Assembly (NCBI GenBank): GCA_041672395.1
Contig: JBAYZS010000011.1
Location: 1 to 59,337, forward strand
DNA length: 59,337 nucleotides
From: UBA5287 sp041672395
GTDB taxonomy: Bacteria > Bacteroidota > Bacteroidia > Bacteroidales > Dysgonomonadaceae
Reading direction: 5' to 3'
Shown: positions 1 through 8,634 of the stretch, in pieces
How the letters are laid out: the number at the start of each line of letters is the position of its first letter
Position numbering within the stretch: position 1 is the stretch's first letter
The notes under the pieces: generated by a model
What the model saw: only the letters and a program-made list of their open reading frames with translations
The model's database searches: none
What the model was told of the DNA's origin: nothing
Position numbers and translations under genes: made by a program

Positions 1-1
1 A

Positions 2-850
2 GTAGAATTCGCCGATAGTATGGGAGTTGATTTGATCAATACTTCGCTTGGTTATAATAACTTTGATGATCCCCAATTAAATCATGCCTATTCAAATCTG
101 GACGGGAAGACAACATTGATGACACAGGCAGCCGACAAAGCCTTTGAAAAAGGTATGATTCTGGTTGTCAGTATGGGAAACGAAGGTAACAAACCCTGGA
201 AATATATGACCCCGCCAGCCGATGCCCGGAATGTTCTTTCTATAGGTGCGATTGGTGTTGACAGTACAATTGCTTCATTCAGTTCATTGGGACCCACATT
301 TGATTTGCGCATCAAACCCGATTTACTTTCAGTAGGCAAAAATACTGTAACCATAGGTCAAGACGGACTAATAGGATCAACAAATGGAACATCATTATCC
401 GCGCCATTTATGGCAGGTCTGATTGCATCATTGTGGTCAATTCATCCCGAGTTGAACAGGTGCGAATTAATAAATATAATAAAACAATCGACCGACCGAT
501 ATTCAAATCCTGACAAAGACACAGGATACGGATATGGTATTCCTGATTTTGGAAAATCAATGAAAGCCGTATTGCAAACATTAGTATCCAATCAAAAATC
601 CTTTTCAGATAATAACATTACTATTTATCCAGAAGGAGATCAATATATTATAAAATTAATAGATCCACCTTTATTTATAAGAGGTTATTCCGTAAATTTG
701 TTAGGTGAAAATGGTGAATTGATAGATAAACTCATGTTCGACAATCAGAAGATGGCCCACTTTCCCAAATCAAAACTCAAGGAAATGCGTGAGGTATATT
801 TTGTTGTAAATTCACCAAGAAATCAGCAAACAATACGCATAAAATTATAG
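2..850 (+). CDS. Subtilisin-like serine protease (S8), C-terminal part
   Basis: The reading frame is open from the window edge, so the gene begins upstream; 282 codons are visible. It is the C-terminal half of a subtilase. The oxyanion-hole asparagine lies in SMGNEG and the catalytic serine in NGTSLSAPFMAG, about residue 131 of the visible part. The Asp and His of the triad would lie upstream. After the catalytic domain comes a tail of about 90 residues starting NNITIYP and ending in a beta-rich basic stretch. This resembles a divergent type IX secretion sorting domain, but that is inference. The protein is probably exported and cuts proteins outside the cytoplasm. The xseA start lies only 5 bases after the stop, so the two may be cotranscribed. 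Confidence 0.9.
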   Translation, partial: VEFADSMGVDLINTSLGYNNFDDPQLNHAYSNLDGKTTLMTQAADKAFEKGMILVVSMGNEGNKPWKYMTPPADARNVLSIGAIGVDSTIASFSSLGPTFDLRIKPDLLSVGKNTVTIGQDGLIGSTNGTSLSAPFMAGLIASLWSIHPELNRCELINIIKQSTDRYSNPDKDTGYGYGIPDFGKSMKAVLQTLVSNQKSFSDNNITIYPEGDQYIIKLIDPPLFIRGYSVNLLGENGELIDKLMFDNQKMAHFPKSKLKEMREVYFVVNSPRNQQTIRIKL

Positions 851-855
851 ATAGA

Positions 856-2115
856 ATGAACGATTCCTCAATGACATTATCTGAGCTCAATTATCGAGTC
901 AAACTGTCGATAAACAGTCAGTTGCCCGACACGTATTGGGTGCGAGCTGAAACCAGTGATGTCAGACGCAATCAAAACGGTCATTGCTATCTGGAGTTTA
1001 TAGAAAAAGATCCAGTTTCTCATACAATAATTGCCAAAGCAAGAGGGGTTATTTGGTCTAGTACATTTCAACTTTTATCAATTTATTTTCAAGAGCAAAC
1101 TAGTCAGCCTTTTTCATCAGGACTAAACGTGATGGTGCGTGTATCGGTGGAATTTCATGAACTTTACGGATATTCATTAAATGTTGTAGATATAGATCCC
1201 GTTTATACAGTAGGAGATATTGCCCGAAACCGGCAACTGGTTCTAAAACAACTTGAAGAAGATGGCATTATTACTCTGAATAAAGAATTGCTTTTGCCTG
1301 AGTTAACTAACCGTATTGCTATAATATCCTCACCCACAGCAGCTGGTTATGGTGATTTTTGTGATCAGCTAGATAAAAATCCTTACGGAATAGTATTTTA
1401 TCATAAGCTGTTTCCTGCTAAAATGCAAGGAGAGCAAACCGAATCTTCCATAATTGAAGCATTAGACAAAATATATGCTTATCGCGAACTGTTTGATTGC
1501 GTGGCAATTGTAAGAGGTGGAGGAGCTACATCTGAACTCAATTGCTTTGACTCGTATGAACTTGCAAGCAATATTGCACAATTTCCGTTACCCATCATCA
1601 GTGGGATTGGACACGAGCGCGATATTACGGTAGTTGATTACGTTGCACATACACGAGCAAAAACGCCGACTGCTGTAGCCGAGTTCTTGATAACCAGAAC
1701 ATTGGAAACAATGCAGTCTGTAATTGATTTGAAAGACAGATTAGTCTCAGAAACACAATCACTTGTTCAAGAAGAATGGTCGCAAGTTGTTCTTTTTAGT
1801 CGCAGTTTGATTCAGAAGTCCCAGCTCTTTGTCAGTGATAATCGTTCATCGATAGCTCAATTATTTTTGAATTTGAAACATATTTCGAAAGTCCGAATGC
1901 AAGATCAAATGCACCAACTTTCAAATAATGAACAATATATTAAAATGGTATCCCCTGAAAATATTTTGAAACGTGGTTACACAATAACATTAAAGAATGG
2001 AAAAATAATAACCACGGCAGAAATACCTAATATAAATGATGAGATTGAGACCGTGTTTTGGGATGGTAAAGTTCAATCAGAAGTAATAAATAAGCAATGG
2101 AAGAGAAAGAATTAA
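856..2115 (+). CDS. xseA: Exodeoxyribonuclease VII large subunit
   Basis: This is the large subunit of exonuclease VII, which degrades single-stranded DNA from both ends in the cytoplasm. At 419 residues it is of usual length. The N-terminal ~110 residues form the OB-fold part (RAETSDVRRNQNGHCYLEF). The nuclease part follows, with RGGGATSELNCFDS at 220-233, GIGHERD at 250-256 and KTPTAVAEFL just after; these are the conserved family blocks. The region 285-370 is the helical segment. The gene overlaps xseB by 19 bases, which fits translational coupling of the two subunits. Confidence 0.97.
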   Translation: MNDSSMTLSELNYRVKLSINSQLPDTYWVRAETSDVRRNQNGHCYLEFIEKDPVSHTIIAKARGVIWSSTFQLLSIYFQEQTSQPFSSGLNVMVRVSVEFHELYGYSLNVVDIDPVYTVGDIARNRQLVLKQLEEDGIITLNKELLLPELTNRIAIISSPTAAGYGDFCDQLDKNPYGIVFYHKLFPAKMQGEQTESSIIEALDKIYAYRELFDCVAIVRGGGATSELNCFDSYELASNIAQFPLPIISGIGHERDITVVDYVAHTRAKTPTAVAEFLITRTLETMQSVIDLKDRLVSETQSLVQEEWSQVVLFSRSLIQKSQLFVSDNRSSIAQLFLNLKHISKVRMQDQMHQLSNNEQYIKMVSPENILKRGYTITLKNGKIITTAEIPNINDEIETVFWDGKVQSEVINKQWKRKN

Positions 2116-2294
2116 CCTATACTTTAGCAAAAAAAGAACTCGATTCAATAGTTAAGTCAATTGAATCAGGAGAGTTAGATGTAGATTTGCTGACTGAAAA
2201 AGTGAAACGCGCGTCAGAATTAATCACTTTTTGTAAAAATAAGCTTACTAAGACAGACAATGAGCTACAGAAAATTCTTGATCAAATATCCTAA
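2097..2294 (+). CDS. xseB: Exodeoxyribonuclease VII small subunit
   Basis: A 65-residue helical protein with the XseB pattern: LTYTLAKKELDSIVKSIESGELDVD followed in part by LLTEKVKRASELITFCKNKL, given here as two short blocks. Several small subunits coat each XseA in the holoenzyme. The ATG lies inside the end of xseA (19-base overlap), and ispD begins 5 bases after the stop, so the three genes form a tight operon. Confidence 0.95.
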   Translation: MEEKELTYTLAKKELDSIVKSIESGELDVDLLTEKVKRASELITFCKNKLTKTDNELQKILDQIS

Positions 2295-2299
2295 AGCGT

Positions 2300-2983
2300 A
2301 TGATTCCCGAAAGAAAATTCAGCGTTGTGATAGTTGCTGGAGGCAAAGGTCTCAGGGCAGGTGGAGAATTACCAAAACAGTTTCAGACATTGGTAGATAA
2401 ACCCATGCTGATGCATACTATAGAAGCCTTTTATCGGTTTGATTACCGAATGCGCATCGTCATTGTTTTGGCCCAAGAAAATGTGTTGTTCTGGGAAAAG
2501 CTCTGTAAACAATACCTATTTGATATTCCTCATGATATAGCTATAGGAGGAGACACCCGATTTCAATCCGTGAAGAACGGACTAGCTCTCATTTCGGAAG
2601 AAGAGACTGTTGGAATTCACGATGGAGCCCGTCCGTTTGTAACTCAAAAAACAATATCAAATTGTTATAATCACTCATTTGAATCACGTTGCGGAGTTAT
2701 TCCGGTAATAGACGAAAAAAATAGTGTACGCATTATAGAAGGAGAATTCAGTCGTGCAATTGATCGTTCAACAATAAAGATTGTTCAGACCCCCCAAGTT
2801 TTTCCCGCTGGCGAGTTAAAAGCCGCTTACCAAGTACCTTATAGATTGGAATTCACGGATGATGCTACTGTCGCAGAGAGTTATGGTATACCCATTAAGC
2901 TAGTAGAGGGCGATTACATCAACATAAAAATAACCACTCCTGAAGATTTTAATTATGCAAGATATAATTTACAAAAAACTTAA
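2300..2983 (+). CDS. ispD: 2-C-methyl-D-erythritol 4-phosphate cytidylyltransferase
   Basis: IspD joins CTP and methylerythritol phosphate in the non-mevalonate isoprenoid pathway. At 227 residues it has the usual length. Visible family motifs are the N-terminal nucleotide loop VAGGKGLRAGGELPKQF, the central HDGARPFV, TPQVFPAGEL, the TDDATVAE block and the C-terminal EGDYINIKITTPEDF. The loop has GGELPKQ where many homologs have MGxxxPKQ. It sits directly behind xseAB. Some IspD-like proteins handle other alcohols such as ribitol phosphate; the length and motifs favour IspD. Confidence 0.94.
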   Translation: MIPERKFSVVIVAGGKGLRAGGELPKQFQTLVDKPMLMHTIEAFYRFDYRMRIVIVLAQENVLFWEKLCKQYLFDIPHDIAIGGDTRFQSVKNGLALISEEETVGIHDGARPFVTQKTISNCYNHSFESRCGVIPVIDEKNSVRIIEGEFSRAIDRSTIKIVQTPQVFPAGELKAAYQVPYRLEFTDDATVAESYGIPIKLVEGDYINIKITTPEDFNYARYNLQKT

Positions 2984-3084
2984 CGAATAAATGCTTTTTG
3001 ATATAAAAAGGCTAATAGAAGTAAGAAAATTAACCTAAAACACTTTTTTTATTTTCAAATTGTCAGTTTGTCCAACTAATTTAC

Positions 3085-3092
3085 TATATTTG
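3085..3092 (+). promoter_or_regulatory. Bacteroidota-type promoter -7 box for the Lrp gene
   Basis: TATATTTG matches the TAnnTTTG -7 consensus of Bacteroidota sigma-ABfr promoters. It lies 22 bases before the ATG of the Lrp gene. A TTTG at 3067-3070 could be the -33 box, though the spacing is short. Confidence 0.55.
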
Positions 3093-3114
3093 TATAAGTT
3101 TTAACTTCAGTTTT

Positions 3115-3576
3115 ATGGAAAAAATCGATAAGCTTGACAGACAAATACTAGAAATCATTTCTCAAAATGCACGCATACCTTTTAGAGATGTAGCAGAACA
3201 GTGTGGCGTTTCTCGTGCAGCCATTCATCAACGTGTTCAGCGAATGATTGAAAACGAAGTGATTACAGGATCGGGATATAATGTGAATCCACGTGTGTTG
3301 GGTTATGCAACAAACGCATACATTGGAGTTAAGCTTGAGAAAGGATCTATGTATAAGAATGTGATCCCCGAATTCGATAAAATCCCGGAAGTGACGGAAT
3401 GTCATTTTACTACAGGCCCATATACTTTATTGATTAGACTCTATGCAAGAGATAATGAACATTTGATGGATTTGTTAAACAATAAAATACAAGAAATCCC
3501 AGGAGTTGTTGCTACTGAAACAATGATTTCTCTGAGCCAAAACATTAAGCGAGATGTTTCTATACAAAAAGATTGA
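3115..3576 (+). CDS. Lrp/AsnC family transcriptional regulator
   Basis: A 153-residue DNA-binding regulator of the leucine-responsive type. The N-terminal winged helix-turn-helix spans about residues 3-60 (KLDRQILEIISQNARIPF, then VAEQCGVSRAAIHQRVQRM). The C-terminal ligand-sensing RAM domain spans about 70-148 (GVKLEKGSMY, EVTECHFTTGPYTLLIRL, TETMISL). Such proteins form octamers and sense amino acids. It is monocistronic: it has its own -7 box and a hairpin terminator follows. Its target genes cannot be told from the window. Confidence 0.95.
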   Translation: MEKIDKLDRQILEIISQNARIPFRDVAEQCGVSRAAIHQRVQRMIENEVITGSGYNVNPRVLGYATNAYIGVKLEKGSMYKNVIPEFDKIPEVTECHFTTGPYTLLIRLYARDNEHLMDLLNNKIQEIPGVVATETMISLSQNIKRDVSIQKD

Positions 3577-3612
3577 AGCTGTAAATCAATAACATACTTA
3601 TAAAGATAAAAT

Positions 3613-3646
3613 AAAAAAGGCGAAAGTGAAAACTCTCGTCTTTTTT
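3613..3646. terminator. Hairpin terminator, probably bidirectional
   Basis: An A-run plus GGCGAAAG faces CTCTCGTC plus a T-run across a 6-base loop, with one mismatch and one G-T pair. It lies between the Lrp gene (+) and tRNA-Pro (-) and could end both transcripts. Confidence 0.75.
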
Positions 3647-3650
3647 ATTG

Positions 3651-3724
3651 TCGGGATGAGGTGACTCGAACACCCGACCTCCACGTCCCGAACGTGGCGC
3701 GCTAGCCAACTGTGCTACATCCCG
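3651..3724 (-). tRNA. tRNA-Pro (anticodon CGG)
   Basis: 74 bases fold as a cloverleaf on the minus strand. The acceptor stem is CGGGATG/CATCCCG with discriminator A. The anticodon arm is CCACG-TTCGGGA-CGTGG, giving anticodon CGG, which reads CCG (Pro). The T arm contains GTTCGAGTC. The 3' CCA is not encoded. Confidence 0.95.
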
Positions 3725-3842
3725 ATTATTTTACTCTCCTTTTATAATCTCTATTTTTGCCTTTAAATTCTTTCTGGCAAACTTCTTCTTAAAGACAGCT
3801 ATGAAAGTGTTTTAAATCCTACATCCTCTTTGTTAGGCAGCG

Positions 3843-3850
3843 CAAAGATA
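3843..3850 (-). promoter_or_regulatory. Possible -7 box upstream of tRNA-Pro
   Basis: Reads TATCTTTG followed by CGC on the minus strand, a common Bacteroidota promoter form. It is about 120 bases upstream of the mature tRNA-Pro 5' end, so the link to that gene is inference. Confidence 0.4.
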
Positions 3851-3961
3851 ATAACTTTTCTGTGAAAATAATAATAAGTTATATTTCAAAATATGCAGAA
3901 ATTGATGCAGAGTATCTTTTCTCCAAAAGTGAACTTAAAATGTTGGAGATATAAATTCCTC

Positions 3962-5515
3962 TTATTTACGTGACGCTACCTTATACAGTTGTTGCAGCGA
4001 GGGTATTCGTTTGCTCACATGCGGTTTAAAACGAGAGAGTGCAATAGCAATCAAAATAACCACTCCAAAAATCACGCTCCAACCATATAGCTCTTTGAGC
4101 GCGGCTACATGCACTGTCGAGATTATAGATCCTAAGTCTGTAGACGATAGCATTAAGGATGGATTAAATACGGAACCTGTCGCCACAAGATGTTTTGTCA
4201 TAAGCCCTGTCATGGCTCGGTTGTATATGGCATCACCTATTGGAGAGGCTATCCCGGTTCTAATAAATCCTAAGATGCATATCACTTGGAAATAGTATCT
4301 AAAAGGCGTAGTGGCTTGTGCATAAACGGTAAGGGAAACAAAAACTACTATATGACCAAACTCAAGAAATATTAATGGGAGATATAATTTTTCAATATTG
4401 GTGTTTGGCGTTATTAGAAAATAACTCATTACAATATATATTACTACCGAAAACATGCCGATAAATGCCAAGAATTTGTGTGACCATTTCAATCGGGAGA
4501 GTGTGTACCATGAAAATATACCACCTAATAACGCACCGGCAAACTCAAACCATTTGAGCGTGGCGGTGTTGAGCGGATCAAACTGAAGTACAGCTCCTGT
4601 AAATCTGTTTTGTAACACATTTTTCACTGAAAGAAGTATCCCCAGAAAAAGAAAGAGAATAAGCAGATTAGGCAAGTTTCTTTTCCTGAATGCGTTAAGC
4701 TCCAAAAAGGGATGTCTTATATAAGTCATTCTCCCAATATTGAAGGCAAGTGCTAAAATAGCAATACCTATCGCTCCACGGATATACGGGGAATGAAACC
4801 AATCCATCTGTTCTCCATATTGAACTGCGAATATCAATGAAAGGATAAAGATACTCCAGAGAAGCATACCGATCCAGTCTATTCCGTAGAGTGGAATTTT
4901 AGGTGCAAAGCGAAACGGGCGCATCAGCACGAAAGCGGTGAGCGTCACAATCAGAAGTAACCCTATTGCCAAGTGATGCAGGTGATGCCAGTCGTAATGA
5001 TAAATGATATTTACACTTAATATATCAAAGAGATGAATCACTCCCAGTACAGTAACAAATACAAAAGAGAGGAATACGGAGTAGTTGTGTGTCGGCGCTA
5101 TCTTTGGAAGTAAAGTCGATAAACACTCGAAGGTGCCGAGCAGCCGGAGAAAACCGGCTAAATAATTGAGTATTATCAACAGCGGTGTCGATTCTACATG
5201 AGGTATTGCCAAATTACATGCTGCTACTCCTAGTGCAGCAATCATCAAGTTGGTACGGTTCGTGAAACGAAATTTAAGTCGGAAAGCGAGCGGAAAATAG
5301 AATGTAATACCTATCAACATCGCATGACTCATCATCTTTGCATCATTCGTCGATATTGAAAGACTACCCACCATATTTGGCATAGCCGGGAAGTAGATAC
5401 CTCCTGAAAACTGGAACACCAACAGTATCAGGATGTAAATCCAGAAACGAAATTTATCGGGTACCCACTCTTTGAAAGAGTCGAAACGAAAAGTACCTTC
5501 ATTATTATGTGACAT
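3962..5515 (-). CDS. MFS transporter of a tripartite efflux system (DHA2/EmrB-like)
   Basis: A 517-residue inner-membrane protein with about 14 hydrophobic segments along its length (e.g. residues 23-45, 95-115, 172-195 and the last near 470-495). That number fits the 14-helix DHA2 drug/proton antiporters. It is the last gene of a three-gene minus-strand operon: the HlyD-type fusion protein ends 2 bases upstream and the TolC-type channel is first. Together they should export a small molecule or drug across both membranes using the proton gradient. The substrate is unknown. The region after the stop up to tRNA-Pro is non-coding. Confidence 0.85.
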   Translation of the reverse strand: MSHNNEGTFRFDSFKEWVPDKFRFWIYILILLVFQFSGGIYFPAMPNMVGSLSISTNDAKMMSHAMLIGITFYFPLAFRLKFRFTNRTNLMIAALGVAACNLAIPHVESTPLLIILNYLAGFLRLLGTFECLSTLLPKIAPTHNYSVFLSFVFVTVLGVIHLFDILSVNIIYHYDWHHLHHLAIGLLLIVTLTAFVLMRPFRFAPKIPLYGIDWIGMLLWSIFILSLIFAVQYGEQMDWFHSPYIRGAIGIAILALAFNIGRMTYIRHPFLELNAFRKRNLPNLLILFLFLGILLSVKNVLQNRFTGAVLQFDPLNTATLKWFEFAGALLGGIFSWYTLSRLKWSHKFLAFIGMFSVVIYIVMSYFLITPNTNIEKLYLPLIFLEFGHIVVFVSLTVYAQATTPFRYYFQVICILGFIRTGIASPIGDAIYNRAMTGLMTKHLVATGSVFNPSLMLSSTDLGSIISTVHVAALKELYGWSVIFGVVILIAIALSRFKPHVSKRIPSLQQLYKVASRK

Positions 5516-5517
5516 AA

Positions 5518-6549
5518 TTAATAGATTATTTTACATTCCACATTCATGCCCGCACCCAAATGTGATAGCATCTGTTTGTCATTGTTTTGAGTAAAAAGAA
5601 TCTTCACCGGTATGCGTTGTTCTACCTTTACGAAATTACCTGCAGAATGATCCGGTGATGCAATCGAATATTGTGCTCCGGTAACATTGGAAATGGCGGA
5701 AACCTCTCCCTCAAATTTGATGTTTGGAAAGGCATCAATTTCAATATCAACTTTACTTCCTACTTTTAAATTTCTTCTTTGTGTTTCACGGTAATTAGCT
5801 ACAACCCATATTTCTTCGTTGTTAACCACTGAAAAGAGATTTTTTCCTGGCATAACAAACTCTCCAGTCTGAATGGTTTTTCGCGATGCAAAACCATTGC
5901 AGGGTGCGAGTATAACAGTATAAGAAAGATTCAATCTGGCCAGATCGAGGGCTGCTTTATGCACATCAATACCTGCATCATTCTGCCCTAATCGTTGTAT
6001 CTGTTCTTGCTTTGATAGTTGTGTTGATTGTTTCTGACGTTCCATTGTCTCCATCTTTGCTTTCAACGATTCGTATTCGGTTTTGATAGCATCATACTGT
6101 TGACGAGTTACAGCATTCTTTTCTAAAAGATTTTGGTATCGTCCTAATTCATTCTTTGCATTATCAAGCAATATTTCAACCTCCCTAATTCCCGCGTCGG
6201 TAACCGAAAGATTATTCTGAGTCGTGGAAATAGTTGTTCCCATCACCGATTTTCCGGTTAATGCATTCTGATAATCGGCTTCTGCTTGAGCTAAATGCAA
6301 CCTATATTCACTGTCTTCTATCACTACTAGTGTATCGCCCTTTTTTACATATTGAAAATCGTCAAAACGGACTTCTTTTATAAATCCTTGTACACGACTT
6401 GAGACGGGTACAATATCCTGATTTATTTGTGCATTATTGGTATACTCACCCCCAACATGGATGAAAAGTGATGAAATCCATCCAATTCCACAAAGGATGA
6501 GCGAGATGATAATAATATTGGCTAAGTTTTTCTTTCTTTTAATGTTCAT
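5518..6549 (-). CDS. HlyD/EmrA-type membrane fusion protein
   Basis: A 343-residue periplasmic adaptor. A single N-terminal membrane segment covers about residues 9-30. A first half-barrel follows (VSSRVQGFIKEVRFDD, KKGDTLVVIEDSEY, about 48-80). Residues about 85-200 form a long charged helical hairpin (coiled coil). The second half-barrel then appears (APCNGFASRKTIQTGEFV), and the beta-barrel part includes VANYRETQRRNLKVGSKV. It links the MFS pump to the outer-membrane channel. The two neighbours lie 2 and 11 bases away, so all three genes are probably one transcript. Confidence 0.93.
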   Translation of the reverse strand: MNIKRKKNLANIIIISLILCGIGWISSLFIHVGGEYTNNAQINQDIVPVSSRVQGFIKEVRFDDFQYVKKGDTLVVIEDSEYRLHLAQAEADYQNALTGKSVMGTTISTTQNNLSVTDAGIREVEILLDNAKNELGRYQNLLEKNAVTRQQYDAIKTEYESLKAKMETMERQKQSTQLSKQEQIQRLGQNDAGIDVHKAALDLARLNLSYTVILAPCNGFASRKTIQTGEFVMPGKNLFSVVNNEEIWVVANYRETQRRNLKVGSKVDIEIDAFPNIKFEGEVSAISNVTGAQYSIASPDHSAGNFVKVEQRIPVKILFTQNNDKQMLSHLGAGMNVECKIIY

Positions 6550-6560
6550 AACTTGATTGA

Positions 6561-7877
6561 TTAAAGTGTTCCGGAGATATATTTTAATTTGTAATAATTG
6601 TAGATGATATTTATTTTTGAGTTTACTGTCTGCAACTCTGCATCCAACTTTTGTGAGGTGGCATCTAGTAAATCGGTGATAAGGGCAAGATCGTTTTCGT
6701 ATCGATAACTTATTACTTTATAATTCTGATTGGCAAGCTCAAGACTCTTTTCCTTGGTTTCCAACAACGAATAAGCTTCCATGAAACGGATATAGGCTGC
6801 TTCAGTGGACAGGAAAATGTTTTCTTCTACCATACTTTTTTCATTCACAGCCTTTTGGGTTGCAAGTTGGTGAGTACGACTCTTTTTATCTGTCTTATAT
6901 AAATTATCTAGATTATACTTTATTCCTACACCTACGGCCCAATAGTTGAAATTCTTGTTAATAGACGGGATATCAATAGTTATTGGACCTATCAGCTGAT
7001 TTGTAGCAAAAAGGGAAATCTGTGGATAACGCTCTGCGCGAATAATTTTTTCTCTTTGTTTGTTTAACTCAATTCCTCTTTCTGCCATTTTAATAGATGG
7101 CGATCTATTGAGTGATATCAACTGCCAATCTTTCCGTGAAACATCTTCCAGCTCTTCACTATTCTGAATGTTGGGAGTAATTGTCGCTGATAGTGGCAAG
7201 CCTAATGCAACAGTCAAGTGGTTGTTGAGAATCTGCCTACTGTTATTTAATTGGATAATGGAGTAATTCAGATTCTGAAGCTGCAATTCATAACGGGTGA
7301 TATCATTTTCAAGTACAGTGCCCTCACTAAATTTCAACCGCATATTTTCGAGAAGACGCTTAGTTTGAATTATATTACTCTCAAAAACCTGTAGCTGATT
7401 TTCAATTTTGCATAGTTCCAGAAAGTTGCCAACAATAAGGAAACGTATCTCTTGGCGACTGTTTTCTGTTTGTAGCATTGACATCTGCGATTGCAATTCA
7501 GCTACTTCTACACTGCTTTTTATTGCACCTCCGGCAAATATTACTTGTGATGCCTCCAATGAAAAATTGTTGCCAAATGAAGGGATTGGGGCTGAAAAAG
7601 AGTGGGAGAAATCACGGTCCATGATGGTGCCGTCTCCGTTATAACTTACTGAGAGGGAGGCTTCAATCGATGGAAGATAAGCGTTTTTGGCAACGTATAC
7701 ACTTGCTTTTGCTTCTTCAGCAGATGTTTTGTAATATTCTATCTTACTGTTGTTCTTGTCTGCAAGTACAAACATTTCCTCTATTGATAGATCTACTTGT
7801 TCTTCCGATTGGGCGAAGAGACACTGAAAGGATAGCGACAATGTTAATGACGCTACGAGAAAACATAATTTCCCCAT
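6561..7877 (-). CDS. TolC-family outer-membrane efflux channel
   Basis: 438 residues with a signal peptide (about 1-22, ending CLFAQ) and two outer-membrane-efflux repeats rich in long helices, as in TolC. It is the first gene of the TolC-HlyD-MFS operon. A -7 box at 8089-8096 is a candidate promoter. Encoding the channel with its own pump is common in Bacteroidota, where several TolC paralogs exist. Confidence 0.92.
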   Translation of the reverse strand: MGKLCFLVASLTLSLSFQCLFAQSEEQVDLSIEEMFVLADKNNSKIEYYKTSAEEAKASVYVAKNAYLPSIEASLSVSYNGDGTIMDRDFSHSFSAPIPSFGNNFSLEASQVIFAGGAIKSSVEVAELQSQMSMLQTENSRQEIRFLIVGNFLELCKIENQLQVFESNIIQTKRLLENMRLKFSEGTVLENDITRYELQLQNLNYSIIQLNNSRQILNNHLTVALGLPLSATITPNIQNSEELEDVSRKDWQLISLNRSPSIKMAERGIELNKQREKIIRAERYPQISLFATNQLIGPITIDIPSINKNFNYWAVGVGIKYNLDNLYKTDKKSRTHQLATQKAVNEKSMVEENIFLSTEAAYIRFMEAYSLLETKEKSLELANQNYKVISYRYENDLALITDLLDATSQKLDAELQTVNSKINIIYNYYKLKYISGTL

Positions 7878-8088
7878 AAAGAATTAGTGATTAAAGTGAA
7901 TAAATGTTAGTAAAAAATATTGAAAATTGTTCAAAAAAAGTAAACTAGACTCTCCTGAACATCTAAATTATTTGATTAAAGGGATGTTCGTTTCCCCAAA
8001 TGGAGACAGTAGGTGTACTATCTGTAAAATATTGAAATAGAGTGGTAAAACAGTCTTTTTGTAACATAAAATAATCTTATTTTCATAG

Positions 8089-8096
8089 CAAAGATA
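8089..8096 (-). promoter_or_regulatory. Candidate -7 box of the efflux operon
   Basis: Reads TATCTTTG on the minus strand, matching TAnnTTTG. Transcription from here would leave an untranslated leader of about 205 bases before the TolC-type gene, long enough for leader control, though no specific structure was seen. Confidence 0.45.
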
Positions 8097-8329
8097 CGTA
8101 AATTTATGAATTAAACGACATGCATCACTTAGAGAGATGAGTTATAATTAACAATTATTAGCATAAACGAGTTGGCAGCTTTTTGGTAATTTTGATAATA
8201 ATCAATTGAAGGCGTTAATGGTCTTAATGTCTTCAAATCAGTAAAACTGTAATTACTGTTTTATATACGAATTTATCTTGAATGACAATAAAAATCCTAA
8301 GCATGAAACAATAGTATTAAAAAATTATT

Positions 8330-8337
8330 TACTTTTG
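8330..8337 (+). promoter_or_regulatory. -7 box of tRNA-Gly
   Basis: TACTTTTG matches TAnnTTTG and ends 10 bases before the mature tRNA 5' end. Confidence 0.6.
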
Positions 8338-8347
8338 TGAAATAGAT

Positions 8348-8420
8348 GCGGCAGTAGCTCAGTTGGTAGAGCATCAGCTTCCCAAGCTGAGGGTCGCGAG
8401 TTCGAGTCTCGTCTGCCGCT
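8348..8420 (+). tRNA. tRNA-Gly (anticodon CCC)
   Basis: 73 bases with acceptor stem GCGGCAG/CTGCCGC and discriminator T. The D arm is GCTC..GAGC. The anticodon arm TCAGC-TTCCCAA-GCTGA gives anticodon CCC, reading GGG (Gly). The T arm contains GTTCGAGTC. CCA is not encoded. Confidence 0.95.
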
Positions 8421-8537
8421 CAAAATAACACTTATCAATTTATTGGTAGGTGTTTTTTATTTGCTGTTAAATCATTTCGTGCCTACAAATATTGAACTTT
8501 TTTCAATAACGTTTGACCAAAATCTTTCTATGAATGT

Positions 8538-8545
8538 TATCTTTG
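8538..8545 (+). promoter_or_regulatory. Promoter of the FAD/Fe-S dehydrogenase gene
   Basis: TATCTTTG at -7 with a TTTG at 8512-8515 (22-base spacer) fits the Bacteroidota -33/-7 pattern. The start codon lies about 90 bases downstream. Confidence 0.6.
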
Positions 8546-8634
8546 TGTTTACACAATAGTGTATGTAAGAAAATACATTTAAACGACCCAATTTTTTTCT
8601 CTTTGTTTGGCTAATCAGATAATAATAATCAATC

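Larger units (their letters stand above)
7878..8347. other. Intergenic region between efflux operon and tRNA-Gly
   Basis: 470 bases without a supported gene. It holds the likely efflux promoter (8089-8096, minus) and the tRNA-Gly promoter (8330-8337, plus). Nothing else was recognised. Confidence 0.6.
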